Shown here: positions 36,583 to 45,593 of the stretch, piece by piece | Layout: every line of letters begins with the position of its first letter | How positions within the stretch are numbered: position 1 is the first letter of the stretch | NCBI RefSeq assembly: GCF_947493765.1 | Contig: NZ_CANLSZ010000001.1 | Coordinates: forward strand, 310,001 to 374,000 | Reading direction: 5' to 3' | DNA: 64,000 nucleotides | DNA from: an uncultured Arthrobacter sp. | GTDB taxonomy: Bacteria; Actinomycetota; Actinomycetes; Actinomycetales; Micrococcaceae | Notes under the pieces: generated by a model | The model's input: the letters and a program-made list of their open reading frames with translations, nothing else | Told to the model about the DNA's origin: nothing | Database searches by the model: none | Program-made: the position numbers and the translations under genes

Positions 36583-36769
36583 CCGGAGGAACTGCGGTGC
36601 CGATCCACTCACGTCTCGCCGCGATAACGAATCGGTGAGTGGTTGCTCACTGAGTGTCGAGGGCAACAATCATTCGCTATGCTTTCCCCGTGTGATCGCC
36701 GTCACGACGGTGATCCGCTTCGGGGGACCTTCCTGTGTTCCTCGCACCCAGCACAGTAAGGACTATCGA

Positions 36770-38560
36770 ATGCGTAACAAGCGCACCATGTCGCTCGCCG
36801 CTCTCTCCATCGGAGCCCTCATGCTCAGCGCGTGCGGTTCGGCCGGCGGGACCTCCGACTCCGACTCCGCCTCGTCGTCGGGCTCGAACGAGAATCTGGC
36901 ATCGACCATCACCATCGCGATCAGCCAGGCACCGACCGCCTACAACGGCAACACCGCCGCCACGAACGCGGTCTACAACACGTACGTCGACAACCTGTCA
37001 TCCAGCGCCTTCGTGTCGTACAGCCCGTCAGGATCGCTCGAGCAGAACACCGATTTCGGAAGCTACGAGAAGACCAGCGACGATCCGCTGACGGTGAAGT
37101 ACACCATCAACGAGGACGCCGTCTGGTCCGACGGCACCCCCATCGACTACGACGACGTCCTGCTGAGCTGGGCCTCCATGTCGGGGACGCACCCCACCGG
37201 CGAGACGGACGAGGAGACCGGCGCCGAGGCCGACCTCTTCCAGGCCTCCTCGACCAACGGCTTCTCCCAGATGAAGATGATCGAGGGCGAGGCTGGCGAC
37301 AAGGAGTTCGAGGTCGTCTTCGACGAGCCCTACGCCGACTGGGAGGCCCTCTTCACCACCGGGGTCTTCATGCCGGCGCACATCGCCGCCGAGCAGGGCG
37401 GCCTGTCCGCCGACGGCGACGGCGCGGAACTCATCGACGCCATCAAGAACGACGACCGCGATGCCCTCACCCCCGTGGCCGAGTTCTGGAACACCGGCTG
37501 GGCCTACGAGGCCGATCTGCCCACTCTCCCGGACCTCGCACTGCTGCCGTCCTCCGGCCCGTACAAGCTCGACAACGCCGTCAACGGCACCCTCACGCTC
37601 AAGAAGAACGAGGAGTACTGGGGCGAGGAGCGGGAGGGCCAGACCGAGACCATGGTCTTCAAGACCGTCGTCGACGAGGAGGCCGTGCAGGCCCTCCAGA
37701 ACGGCGACGTCGACATCATCGACCCCTCGAGCCCCACGGTGGACACCAAGACAGCCCTGGAGCAGATCGGCGAGACCGTCACCGTGGACACCGGCCAGTC
37801 GTTCACGTTCTCGCACGTGGACCTGGACCAGCGTCCCGGCGCGGTGTTCGAGGATCTGAAGGTGCGCCAGGCGTTCGCGGCCTGCATTCCGAAGGCCGAC
37901 ATGGTAAACAAGTTCGTCACCCCGGTCGATCCCGAGGGCTCCGTGCTGAATCTTCGAGAGTACCAGCCGAGCCATGACGATTACCAGACCGTGCTCGACG
38001 GCGCCCCCGCCGCCCAGGGCGACGGCGTCGCCGACATCGAGAAGGCCAAATCCCTGCTCGAGGAGGCCGGCAAGACGGAGCCCGTCAAGGTGTCCATGAT
38101 GTTCGCCTCGACGAGCCAGCTGCGCGCCGACCAGGTCTCCCTCGTGAAGGACTCCTGCGACAAGGCCGGCTTCGAGATCACCCCGCAGCCCGAGGCCGAG
38201 TGGAGCGCCAAGCTCCCGCAGCCCGGAGCCTGGGACGCCGTGATCTTCGGCTGGTCCGGTAGTGGCCTCGTGGCCTCCGGTCAGTCCATCTACGTCACCG
38301 ACGGGGAGCAGAACTTCGGCGGCTACACCAATGAGGAGGTGGACAGCCTCTGGGACGACATCGCGACCAGCACCGACGCCGAGCAGGTCGTCCCGCTGAA
38401 GACCGAGCTCGAGCAGGCACTTGCCGACACGCAGTACAACGTGGTGCTCTACGCGAACCCGAGTCTCGCGGGGTACACCTCGGATCTCGAGGGTGTCGAA
38501 CTGAATCCCACGCAGACCGGCATCACCTGGAATGCCTACACCTGGACGAAGCAGAACTGA
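36770..38560 (+). CDS. ABC transporter substrate-binding lipoprotein, family 5 (peptide)
   Basis: A 596-residue exported binding protein. Signal peptide with lipobox LMLSACGS, a Ser/Asp linker, then the SBP_bac_5 fold: YTINEDAVWSDGTPIDYDDVLLSW, GPYKLDNAVNGTLTLKKNEEYWGE, and the C-terminal NAYTWTKQN. AAGGA before the ATG. First gene of a complete oligopeptide/dipeptide import operon. A GTGAG-N6-CTCAC inverted repeat near 36636-36651 in the upstream gap could be an operator (weak). Confidence 0.92.
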   Translation: MRNKRTMSLAALSIGALMLSACGSAGGTSDSDSASSSGSNENLASTITIAISQAPTAYNGNTAATNAVYNTYVDNLSSSAFVSYSPSGSLEQNTDFGSYEKTSDDPLTVKYTINEDAVWSDGTPIDYDDVLLSWASMSGTHPTGETDEETGAEADLFQASSTNGFSQMKMIEGEAGDKEFEVVFDEPYADWEALFTTGVFMPAHIAAEQGGLSADGDGAELIDAIKNDDRDALTPVAEFWNTGWAYEADLPTLPDLALLPSSGPYKLDNAVNGTLTLKKNEEYWGEEREGQTETMVFKTVVDEEAVQALQNGDVDIIDPSSPTVDTKTALEQIGETVTVDTGQSFTFSHVDLDQRPGAVFEDLKVRQAFAACIPKADMVNKFVTPVDPEGSVLNLREYQPSHDDYQTVLDGAPAAQGDGVADIEKAKSLLEEAGKTEPVKVSMMFASTSQLRADQVSLVKDSCDKAGFEITPQPEAEWSAKLPQPGAWDAVIFGWSGSGLVASGQSIYVTDGEQNFGGYTNEEVDSLWDDIATSTDAEQVVPLKTELEQALADTQYNVVLYANPSLAGYTSDLEGVELNPTQTGITWNAYTWTKQN

Positions 38561-38586
38561 CAGCGGCTTCCCCATGAGTGCATGAG

Positions 38587-38614
38587 GACGGGCAGGCCTG
38601 CGGGCCTGCCCGTC
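38587..38614 (+). terminator. Intra-operon hairpin between binding-protein and permease genes
   Basis: GACGGGCAGGCC (38587-38598) and GGCCTGCCCGTC (38603-38614) form a perfect 12-bp stem with a TGCG loop. Such stems often allow excess binding-protein mRNA by partial termination or 3'-end protection. Confidence 0.65.
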
Positions 38615-38660
38615 CCCGTGCCAGCTCTCGCCATCACCTGCAGCGCCTCCTAGGAGCCCC

Positions 38661-40193
38661 GTGTTCTACTTCATCGCCAAGCGCACCGTCATCTCGTTCT
38701 TCATCATGCTCGCGGCCACCACCCTCATGTACTTCCTCACCATCTCCTCGGGCGACCCCTTCGAGGATCTGGGTGAGACGAGCGGCCCGCAGAAGGCGGC
38801 GACCATCGCGGCCCGCACCGCCGCCATGAATCTCGATGTGGCGCCGATCCCCCGCTACTTCCTCTGGTTGCAGGACGTGGGTCACTGCCTCGTGCCCGGC
38901 GGGGTCTCCTGCACGCTCGGCCAGGACCGCACCGGGGCCGCGGTCCTCCCACAGCTGGAGAACGCCATGGGCTCCACGCTGCGCCTCGTCGTCGTCGCGA
39001 CGGTCCTCGCCCTGGTCCTGGGCGTCGTCGTCGGGATCGTCACGGCGATCCGCCAGTACAGCACGTTCGACTACTCGATCACCTTCGTCTCGTTCCTGCT
39101 GTTCTCCCTGCCGCTGTTCTGGCTGTCCACCCTGCTCAAGCAGTACCTGGCGATCGACCTGAACACGTGGCTGGACAATCCGCAGTTCTCGTATCTCACG
39201 ATCGCCCTGATAGGGGTGGTCGCCGGCGTGATCTGGGCGGTCGTCGTCGGCGGCGACCGCAGACGTCGGCTCGTCGTCTTCGGCGTCGCCGCCGTGGTGA
39301 CGGCCCTGGCGCTCTATCTGCTCCTCGTCACCGGCTGGTTCGTCACCCCCGGGTTCGGCGTGGTCGGCATGCTCGTCTCCGCCGTGGGCATCGCCGTGCT
39401 GTGGACGGCACTGCTCGCAGGGTTCCGCCGCCGCCGGGTGCTCAACGCCGCTCTCGCCGCGGCAGGCGTGAGCTTCGCCGGCTACCTCGTGTCCATCCAG
39501 CTGCTCGACGATCCGAACTGGCTCGTGCTGGTCGCGCTGGTGATCGTGCTGGCGGTCGTCTGCTACGTGGTGGCCGGTCTCATCGGCGGCCCGTTCCGCG
39601 CGCAGGCCGCGAGGATCGGGGCCGTCATCGCGGTCTCCATGAGCCTGCTGATCGTCGTGGATCGCCTCCTCCAGGCGTACCCCACGCTGTCGGCCAAGGC
39701 CGGCGGGCGTCCCATCCCCACCACCGGATCGCAGTCGGCGAACCTCGAGGGCACCTTCTGGGAGATCAACCTCGACTACGCGCTGCACCTCATCCTGCCC
39801 ACGATCGCCCTGACGCTGATCTCCTTCGCCACCTACACCCGGTACACCAGGGCCAGTCAGCTGGACGTCATGAACCAGGACTACATCCGCACGGCGAGGG
39901 CCAAGGGCCTGAGCGAACGCACGGTCCTGGTCAAGCACGCGTTCCGCAACGCGATGATCCCCATCACCACCCTCATGGCGTTCGACTTCGCGGGCGTACT
40001 GGGCGGCGCGGTCATCACGGAGCAGGTCTTCGGCTGGAACGGCATGGGCAAGCTCTTCGTCGACGGCATCAATGCGGTGGACCCGGGCCCGGTCATGGCG
40101 TTCTTCCTCGTGGTGGGTACCGCCGCTGTGCTCTTCAACATGCTGGCCGACATCGCCTACGCCTTCCTCGACCCGCGCATCACCCTGAGCTAG
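38661..40193 (+). CDS. ABC transporter permease, DppB-like with extra membrane insertion
   Basis: A 510-residue permease, against about 310-340 for typical DppB/OppB. N-terminal helix and TIGR-like start (FYFIAKRTVISFFIM), LRLVVVATVLALVLGVVVGIVTA, and the EAA loop DYIRTARAKGLSERTVLVKHAFRNAMIP are all present. Between about residues 170 and 360 an insertion adds five or more hydrophobic helices and a loop (PTTGSQSANLEG). GTG start with TAGGAG four bases upstream. Confidence 0.9.
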   Translation: MFYFIAKRTVISFFIMLAATTLMYFLTISSGDPFEDLGETSGPQKAATIAARTAAMNLDVAPIPRYFLWLQDVGHCLVPGGVSCTLGQDRTGAAVLPQLENAMGSTLRLVVVATVLALVLGVVVGIVTAIRQYSTFDYSITFVSFLLFSLPLFWLSTLLKQYLAIDLNTWLDNPQFSYLTIALIGVVAGVIWAVVVGGDRRRRLVVFGVAAVVTALALYLLLVTGWFVTPGFGVVGMLVSAVGIAVLWTALLAGFRRRRVLNAALAAAGVSFAGYLVSIQLLDDPNWLVLVALVIVLAVVCYVVAGLIGGPFRAQAARIGAVIAVSMSLLIVVDRLLQAYPTLSAKAGGRPIPTTGSQSANLEGTFWEINLDYALHLILPTIALTLISFATYTRYTRASQLDVMNQDYIRTARAKGLSERTVLVKHAFRNAMIPITTLMAFDFAGVLGGAVITEQVFGWNGMGKLFVDGINAVDPGPVMAFFLVVGTAAVLFNMLADIAYAFLDPRITLS

Positions 40194-40202
40194 GACATCC
40201 CC

Positions 40203-41234
40203 ATGAGCAACAACGACAAGCAGCGGGACGATTCCCGCCCCTCCGTGGAGCTGTCGGAGCTGACCCTGCTGAGCCAGGACTCCGACATCGCGGGTTCCCC
40301 GCGCACCCGGGACCAGACGGCGCGCGTCCAGACCGAGGCCAAGAGCCAGGGCAAGCTGATCCGCGAGAGGTTCTTCCGGCACAAGGGAGCCCTCGCCGGC
40401 ATCACGCTCCTGGTGCTGATCTTCATCCTGGCCTTCAGTTCCATCGGGTTCGCCGGGATCCCCGGCTGGTGGGACAAGGAGTACGACGTCCTGGCCGACC
40501 GCTTCAACGAGGGCAGGCCCACCCTGACGCTGTGGCCCTTCAGCCTCGGCGAGCACCCCTTCGGGCAGGACGTCCTGGGCCGTGACTACTTCGCCCTGAC
40601 CATGCGCGGCACGCAGACCTCGCTCATCATCGCCTTCATCGTGGGGCTCGTGGCCATGGTCATCGGTACCACGGTCGGTGCGATCGCCGGCTACTTCCGC
40701 GGCTGGACCGAGGCGTTCCTCATGCGCATCACCGACGTCGTCATCACCATCCCCACGCTGGTCATCGCCGCGGCGGTGGCGGGCATCGTCGCGAAGGCGG
40801 GCATCATCCCGTTCGCCCTGTTCCTCGGGGTGGTGACGTGGACGGGCCTGGCGCGGCTGGTCCGCGGTGAATTCCTGTCCCTGCGGGAGAAGGAGTTCGT
40901 CGAATCGGCCAAGTCGGTGGGCGCGAGTTCCGCCCGGATCATCTTCCGCCACATCCTGCCCAACACGGTGGGCGTCATCATCGTCTCGACGACGCTCGCC
41001 ATCTCGGGGGCCATCCTCCTGGAGACGGCCCTGAGCTACCTAGGGCTCGGCGTCACCGCCCCGGACACGTCCCTCGGCAAGGCCATCAACGACAATCGCT
41101 CCGCCCTCACGGTGCGGCCGTGGCTGTTCCTGTGGCCCGGCGCCTTCATCATCGGGATCGCCCTGGCGGTCAACTTCATCGGTGACGGCCTCCGCGACGC
41201 GTTCGATCCCAAGCAGACAAGGGTGAAGCAGTAA
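40203..41234 (+). CDS. ABC transporter permease, DppC-like
   Basis: A 343-residue permease with a long soluble N-terminus (residues 1-60) and six helices. GEHPFGQDVLGRDYFALTMRGTQTSL is the DppC/OppC signature, and EKEFVESAKSVGASSARIIFRHILPN is the EAA loop contacting the ATPase. Nine bases after the preceding gene, and its final base overlaps the start of the next gene (TAATG). Confidence 0.93.
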   Translation: MSNNDKQRDDSRPSVELSELTLLSQDSDIAGSPRTRDQTARVQTEAKSQGKLIRERFFRHKGALAGITLLVLIFILAFSSIGFAGIPGWWDKEYDVLADRFNEGRPTLTLWPFSLGEHPFGQDVLGRDYFALTMRGTQTSLIIAFIVGLVAMVIGTTVGAIAGYFRGWTEAFLMRITDVVITIPTLVIAAAVAGIVAKAGIIPFALFLGVVTWTGLARLVRGEFLSLREKEFVESAKSVGASSARIIFRHILPNTVGVIIVSTTLAISGAILLETALSYLGLGVTAPDTSLGKAINDNRSALTVRPWLFLWPGAFIIGIALAVNFIGDGLRDAFDPKQTRVKQ

Positions 41235-43015
41235 TGAGCTCCAGCACAGTCGTCATCTCCGACGAACAGACCCCCGTCCACAGCGGCCCCATCCTCGAGG
41301 TCTCGGGACTCGGCGTCGAGTTCAATGTCGACAACGAGTGGGTCATGGCGGCCGAGGACGTCTCCTACCGGATCCGTCCCGGCGAGATCCTCGCGATCGT
41401 GGGCGAGTCCGGCTCCGGCAAGAGCATGTCATCGCTGGCCCTGCTCGGTCTGCTCCCCCGCAACGGGCGCTGCACGGGCAGCGCGAAGATGCAGGGTAAC
41501 GAACTGATCGGCGCTCCGCAGAGCACGCTCCGGAAGATCCGCGGCAACGACATCGCCATGATCTTCCAGGAACCCATGACGGCGCTGAACCCCGTGCTGA
41601 CCGTGGGCGAACAGATCCGCGAGGCCATCGAGCAGCACACCGAGCTCTCGCCCGCCGATGCGAAGAAGCGCGCCATCGAGCTGCTCCTCATGGTCGAGAT
41701 CCCCGAGGCCGAGCGGCGGTACGACTCCTACCCGCACCAGTTCTCGGGCGGCCAGCGGCAACGCGCCATGATCGCCATCGCCCTCGCGAACGACCCGATG
41801 CTGCTCATCGCGGACGAACCCACGACGGCGCTCGACGTGACGGTGCAGGCCGAGGTGCTGGATCTGTTGCGTACCCTCAACAAGCGGCTCAACAGCGCCG
41901 TCCTCCTCATCACCCACGACATGGGGGTGGTGGCCGATCTCGCCGACCACGTGGTGGTCATGGAGAAGGGCAGGATCGTCGAGGCCGCGCCGACCGCGCA
42001 ACTGTTCTCCTCCCCCACCCAGGACTACACGAAGCAGCTCCTCGGCGCCGTCCCCCACCTCGGCTCGAAGGTCGGCGGCGTGCTGACCGACGTCGAGGTG
42101 GTGGACGGACGCCTGGAGCTCCACGAGGAGTACGCGGAGGAGGCCCGGCGCGCGCAGGCGGAGCACAGCGCCTCCGGGGTAGAGCCGGCCCTCGAGCTCG
42201 TGGACGTGGACATCGAGTATCCGGGGCGCTTCCGCCAGCCCGCCTTCAAGGCCGTCAGCGGGGTGTCGATCACCATCAATCCGGGTGAGGTCATGGGCCT
42301 GGTCGGCGAGTCGGGGTCGGGGAAGTCGACGATCGCGCGTGCCGTCACGGGTCTGATCAGGACCTCCGGCGGGAGCATCTCCATCAACGGGACGGACATC
42401 ACCACGCTCAGCGCCCGCAAGCTCAAGCCGCTGCGCAAGAGATTCGCGATCGTCTTCCAGGATCCCGCGGCATCCCTGAATCCGCGCCTGTCCATCGGCG
42501 ACAGCATCGGCGAGCCCCTGCTCCTCCATGAGAAGCTCGGGCGCGAGGAGCTCGACAAGCGCGTGGCCGGCCTCCTGGACGACGTCCAGCTGCCGATCGC
42601 CTTCCGCAACAGGTATCCGCACGAGCTCTCCGGCGGGCAGCGGCAGCGCGTGGGTATCGCCCGCGCCCTGTCCCTGCGTCCGGATCTGCTCGTCGCCGAC
42701 GAGCCGACCTCCGCACTCGACGTCTCGGTGCAGGCGGCCGTGCTCGAGCTGCTGCAGGATCTGCAGCGGGAGCGGGGCTTCGCCTGCCTCTTCGTGAGTC
42801 ACGACCTCGCCGTCGTCGAGCTCCTCGCGAGCCACATCGCCGTCCTCAACAAGGGTCGGCTCGTGGAGCAGGGCAGCACCGAGCAGGTGCTCAAGTACCC
42901 GAGGGACCCCTACACGCGCCGTCTGCTCGCGGCGGCTCCCGTGCCCGATCCGCAGGAGCAGTCGAAGCGCCGCGAGCAGCGCTCGATCATCCTGGCCGCG
43001 GGGACCACCGAGTAG
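41234..43015 (+). CDS. Dipeptide ABC transporter ATPase, fused DppD-DppF type
   Basis: A 593-residue protein carrying two complete ABC cassettes. The first (about 15-290) has GESGSGKSMS, SGGQRQRAMIA and LLIADEPTTALD; the second (about 310-575) has GESGSGKSTIA, SGGQRQRVGIA and LLVADEPTSALD. Each is followed by a short oligopeptide-transporter C-terminal segment. This single protein can supply both nucleotide-binding halves for the two permeases. Confidence 0.95.
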   Translation: MSSSTVVISDEQTPVHSGPILEVSGLGVEFNVDNEWVMAAEDVSYRIRPGEILAIVGESGSGKSMSSLALLGLLPRNGRCTGSAKMQGNELIGAPQSTLRKIRGNDIAMIFQEPMTALNPVLTVGEQIREAIEQHTELSPADAKKRAIELLLMVEIPEAERRYDSYPHQFSGGQRQRAMIAIALANDPMLLIADEPTTALDVTVQAEVLDLLRTLNKRLNSAVLLITHDMGVVADLADHVVVMEKGRIVEAAPTAQLFSSPTQDYTKQLLGAVPHLGSKVGGVLTDVEVVDGRLELHEEYAEEARRAQAEHSASGVEPALELVDVDIEYPGRFRQPAFKAVSGVSITINPGEVMGLVGESGSGKSTIARAVTGLIRTSGGSISINGTDITTLSARKLKPLRKRFAIVFQDPAASLNPRLSIGDSIGEPLLLHEKLGREELDKRVAGLLDDVQLPIAFRNRYPHELSGGQRQRVGIARALSLRPDLLVADEPTSALDVSVQAAVLELLQDLQRERGFACLFVSHDLAVVELLASHIAVLNKGRLVEQGSTEQVLKYPRDPYTRRLLAAAPVPDPQEQSKRREQRSIILAAGTTE

Positions 43016-43081
43016 CGCCACCAAGTAGGGCCACCGAGCAGGTCCACCGGGCGGGCTCACTCAGTGGACCCCGCAACGTGA

Positions 43082-43111
43082 GGAGCCCCTGTCGTACGCG
43101 ACAGGGGCTCC
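43082..43111. terminator. Terminator-like hairpin between convergent transporter and dehydrogenase genes
   Basis: GGAGCCCCTGTCG and CGACAGGGGCTCC form a perfect 13-bp stem with loop TACG. Lies 66 bases after the ATPase gene and 23 before the end of the minus-strand dehydrogenase gene; probably bidirectional. Confidence 0.75.
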
Positions 43112-43134
43112 CCACATCTGCAACCGGTGATCGA

Positions 43135-44100
43135 TCAGTGGCGGAAGACGATCTTGCCGAAGACCTCGCCGTCGAGCATCCGGCGGAATCCGGCCGCCGC
43201 CTCCTCGAGGGGAAGGACGGTGTCAATCACCGGGCGGACGCCGGTCGCGACGAGGAAGCGGGTGAGCCGGAGCATCTCGTCCCGGGTCCCCATGGTGGAG
43301 CCCAGGACCCGGAGCTGGAGGAAGAACACGCGGTTCAGATCGGCCGACGGCGCCGGGCCGCTCGTCGCACCGCAGGTGACCACGGTGCCGCCCGGAACGA
43401 GGGAGCGCAGGGAATGGGCCCAGGTGGCCTCACCCACCGAATCGAAGACGACGTCCACGCGCTCCGGCAGCCGGGCTCCGGCGTCGAACACCTGATCCGC
43501 GCCGAGGTCCAGCGCGCGCTGCCGCTTCTCCTCGCTGCGGCTCGTCGCCCAGACCCGGAAGCCCGCAGCCGAGGCCAGGGCGATGACGGCGGAGGCCACC
43601 CCGCCTCCGGCGCCCTGCACGAGCACCGTCGAGCCCGGAGCCGCGGGCGAGACCGTGAAGAGCATGCGGTACGCGGTGAGCCAGGCCGTCGGCAGGCAGG
43701 CTGCCTCCTCGAAGGAGAGCTCCGCGGGCTTGGGCACGAGATTGCGCTCCGGGACCCAGACGTAGTCCGCCATGGTCCCGGGGTGACGTTCGGAGAGCAG
43801 GGAGCGGCTGGGATCGAGCGTCTCGTCGCCGCGCCACTCGGGCGAGGACACGACGCCGTGGACGATCACCTCGTTGCCGTCGTCGTCGATCCCGGCCGCG
43901 TCGCAGCCGAGAATCATCGGCAGCCGCTCCTCGGGAAGCCCCACGCCCTGCAGCGACCACAGGTCGTGGTGGTTGAGGCTGGAGGCGACGACCTCGACCC
44001 GCCGGAAGCCCTCCGGTGCGCCCGGTGCGTCCAGCTCCCCGATGGTGAGGCCGCCGAGGGGGTCGTCTCCGGACTGGGTGGCAGCATAGACCGCGCGCAT
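43135..44100 (-). CDS. Zinc-binding-dehydrogenase family MDR oxidoreductase
   Basis: A 321-residue medium-chain reductase: VEVVASSLNHHDLWSLQGVG and LGCDAAGIDDDGNEV in the catalytic domain, VLVQGAGGGVASAVIALASAAG for nucleotide binding, and a C-terminal LPLEEAAAGFRRMLDGEVFGKIVF. Structural zinc cysteines are not seen; catalytic-zinc pattern is incomplete. AAGGAG before the ATG. Substrate unknown. Confidence 0.88.
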   Translation of the reverse strand: MRAVYAATQSGDDPLGGLTIGELDAPGAPEGFRRVEVVASSLNHHDLWSLQGVGLPEERLPMILGCDAAGIDDDGNEVIVHGVVSSPEWRGDETLDPSRSLLSERHPGTMADYVWVPERNLVPKPAELSFEEAACLPTAWLTAYRMLFTVSPAAPGSTVLVQGAGGGVASAVIALASAAGFRVWATSRSEEKRQRALDLGADQVFDAGARLPERVDVVFDSVGEATWAHSLRSLVPGGTVVTCGATSGPAPSADLNRVFFLQLRVLGSTMGTRDEMLRLTRFLVATGVRPVIDTVLPLEEAAAGFRRMLDGEVFGKIVFRH

Positions 44101-44223
44101 ACGTGAGCTCCTTCGGTGGCGGATGATCCTCCTCATCCTAGGTGAGCGCATGCGGCACGTCACCGGCGGTGTGGGATACTTGGATGCAGCCCTGCGGATC
44201 CGGAACGTCAGAAGGAGAGAGCC

Positions 44224-44298
44224 ATGAGCAAGCGAGCACGCAAGAAGCGCGATCGGAAGCGCGGCGGCGCGAACCACGGTAAGCGCCCCAACGCCTGA
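44224..44298 (+). CDS. Large-subunit ribosomal protein bL37
   Basis: A 24-codon gene encoding a very basic peptide that starts MSKRARKKRDRK and ends ANHGKRPNA. This matches the tiny actinobacterial ribosomal protein bL37 first seen in mycobacterial ribosome structures. Strong ribosome site AGAAGGAGAG seven bases before the ATG and a very stable terminator 17 bases after the stop, so it forms a complete monocistronic unit. Too short for most gene finders. Confidence 0.88.
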   Translation: MSKRARKKRDRKRGGANHGKRPNA

Positions 44299-44314
44299 CC
44301 AGGCGTCAGCAATG

Positions 44315-44358
44315 ACGAGAGAACCTCCGGCACCCATGGGTGCCGGAGGTTCTCTCGT
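44315..44358. terminator. Terminator after bL37
   Basis: A 20-bp perfect stem (begins ACGAGAGAACCTCCGG, loop around CATG) downstream of bL37, then TGAGCTGTACTT. Also suits the minus-strand rsrA gene ending at 44449. Confidence 0.8.
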
Positions 44359-44360
44359 TG

Positions 44361-44399
44361 AGCTGTACTTCTCGGTCATTCAGCTGTACTTCTCGGTCA
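44361..44399. repeat. Short tandem direct repeat, period 21
   Basis: AGCTGTACTTCTCGGTCA occurs at 44361-44378 and again at 44382-44399, directly after the bL37 terminator and before the rsrA 3' end. A third partial echo (AGCCGTACTGG) follows. Confidence 0.8.
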
Positions 44400-44448
44400 G
44401 CCGTACTGGTGCGCGCTCGTCCCAGCGCCTGATGATCCTAGCGCCGGA

Positions 44449-44709
44449 TCAGTGGTCCACGGTCTTGAGGTGATTGATGCGCCCCAGGATGGTGGCCTTG
44501 AGCGTGGCCGGGGCCACCTCGGTGCAGGAACGCTTGACCACCGAGCGGATCACACACTCGAGATCGTGCTCCTCGGCGCACTGGGGACACCCGTCCAGAT
44601 GGTCCTTGATCTCCACGAGGTCCTGGTGGGAGAGTGCCCCGTCCAGGTACTCGTACAGCCGTTCGATCCTCGAGTCGGCGCAGTCGCCGAGGCTCTCGCA
44701 ATCGCTCAT
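44449..44709 (-). CDS. rsrA: Zinc-binding anti-sigma factor RsrA (mycothiol system)
   Basis: An 86-residue ZAS-domain anti-sigma factor. The redox zinc motif is His37-x3-Cys41-x2-Cys44 (DHLDGCPQC), with further Cys at 4, 10, 52 and 62; the fourth ligand is probably Cys10. Disulfide formation would expel zinc and release SigR. Its ATG overlaps the sigR stop (ATGA), so the pair is co-translated. Confidence 0.93.
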   Translation of the reverse strand: MSDCESLGDCADSRIERLYEYLDGALSHQDLVEIKDHLDGCPQCAEEHDLECVIRSVVKRSCTEVAPATLKATILGRINHLKTVDH

Positions 44710-45536
44710 TTCGTCGTCTCCTGTTCCTTGCCGACCGGAGCCGCGACCTTCGACGCGGCAGCGCTTCCTTCACTGGTTCCTGCAGTACCCGCCGTCCCGC
44801 GCCCGAGCCCGCGCTCGTAGGCGTACTCGGCGAGGATCTCGCGCAGCAGCTTGCGCCCGCGATGCAGCCGGGACATGACCGTGCCGATGGGGGTGTTCAT
44901 GATCTCGGCGATCTCCTTGTACGCGAAGCCCTCCACGTCGGAGAAGTACACCGCGAGGCGGAAGTCCTCCGGGATGGCCTGCAGCGCACGCTTCACGTCC
45001 GAGTCGGGCAGATGATCGAGTGCCTCCACCTCGGCGGACCGCAGTCCGGCGGAGGTGTGCTCGGCGGCCTTGGCGAGCTGCCAGTCCTCGATGGTGTCCG
45101 AGTGGGACTGCAGCGGTTCACGCTGCCGCTTGCGGTACAGGTTGATGTACGTGTTGGTGAGGATCCGGTACAGCCAGGCCTTCAGGTTCGTCCCCGGCCG
45201 GTACTGGTGGAACGCGGAGAAGGCCTTCGTGTAGGCCTCCTGCACCAGGTCCTCGGCGTCGCTGGGATTGCGTGCCATACGCATGGCCGCCGAGTAGAGC
45301 TGGTCCACGTACTGCATGGCGTCGCGCTCGAACCGCGCCTTGCGGTCGCTGTCCGACTCCGTCGAGACGTCCAGCTGGGCGTCCTCGGCCTGGTTGCTGC
45401 CTGCGGGGGCTGTTGTATTCATCGAGCTGAAGTCTACTCGTCCGCGCTGTCGCGGCACCGTGCCGACCACGCGCCGTGGCGCCGTCGACAACTGGAAATC
45501 CGGTCTCTCGACCGTCGTGGTGCGTGTGCCCGTCAT
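44706..45536 (-). CDS. sigR: ECF sigma factor SigR (SigH), thiol-oxidative stress
   Basis: An ECF sigma-70 factor with region 2 ([48 protein letters not shown]) and region 4 ([45 protein letters not shown]). The start at 45536 ([10 protein letters not shown]) is backed by GAGGTGA at 5-base spacing and by a SigR-type promoter just upstream, giving 276 residues. An internal ATG at 45422 (MNTTAPAG) gives a 238-residue form close to the usual family length but lacks a good ribosome site. The C-terminal tail is Ala/Gly/Thr-rich. Followed by rsrA in an ATGA overlap. Confidence 0.9.
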   Translation of the reverse strand: MTGTRTTTVERPDFQLSTAPRRVVGTVPRQRGRVDFSSMNTTAPAGSNQAEDAQLDVSTESDSDRKARFERDAMQYVDQLYSAAMRMARNPSDAEDLVQEAYTKAFSAFHQYRPGTNLKAWLYRILTNTYINLYRKRQREPLQSHSDTIEDWQLAKAAEHTSAGLRSAEVEALDHLPDSDVKRALQAIPEDFRLAVYFSDVEGFAYKEIAEIMNTPIGTVMSRLHRGRKLLREILAEYAYERGLGRGTAGTAGTSEGSAAASKVAAPVGKEQETTK

Positions 45537-45567
45537 CCGTGTCACCTCTTTCCGTTACCCCTGGTGC

Positions 45568-45593
45568 AACCTCTCCTCCGGTCCCCTTATTCC
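45568..45593 (-). promoter_or_regulatory. SigR-dependent promoter of sigR-rsrA (GGAAT-N18-GTT)
   Basis: On the minus strand GGAAT (45593-45589), an 18-base spacer and GTT (45570-45568) match the actinobacterial SigR/SigH consensus exactly. Transcription would begin near 45561, about 25 bases before the ATG at 45536. This predicts positive autoregulation. Confidence 0.85.

Noticed and set aside
38634-40952. A 772-codon minus-strand frame opposite the peptide permeases
   Set aside because: Composition is Asp/Glu/Gly/Arg-rich nonsense typical of antisense frames over membrane-protein genes.
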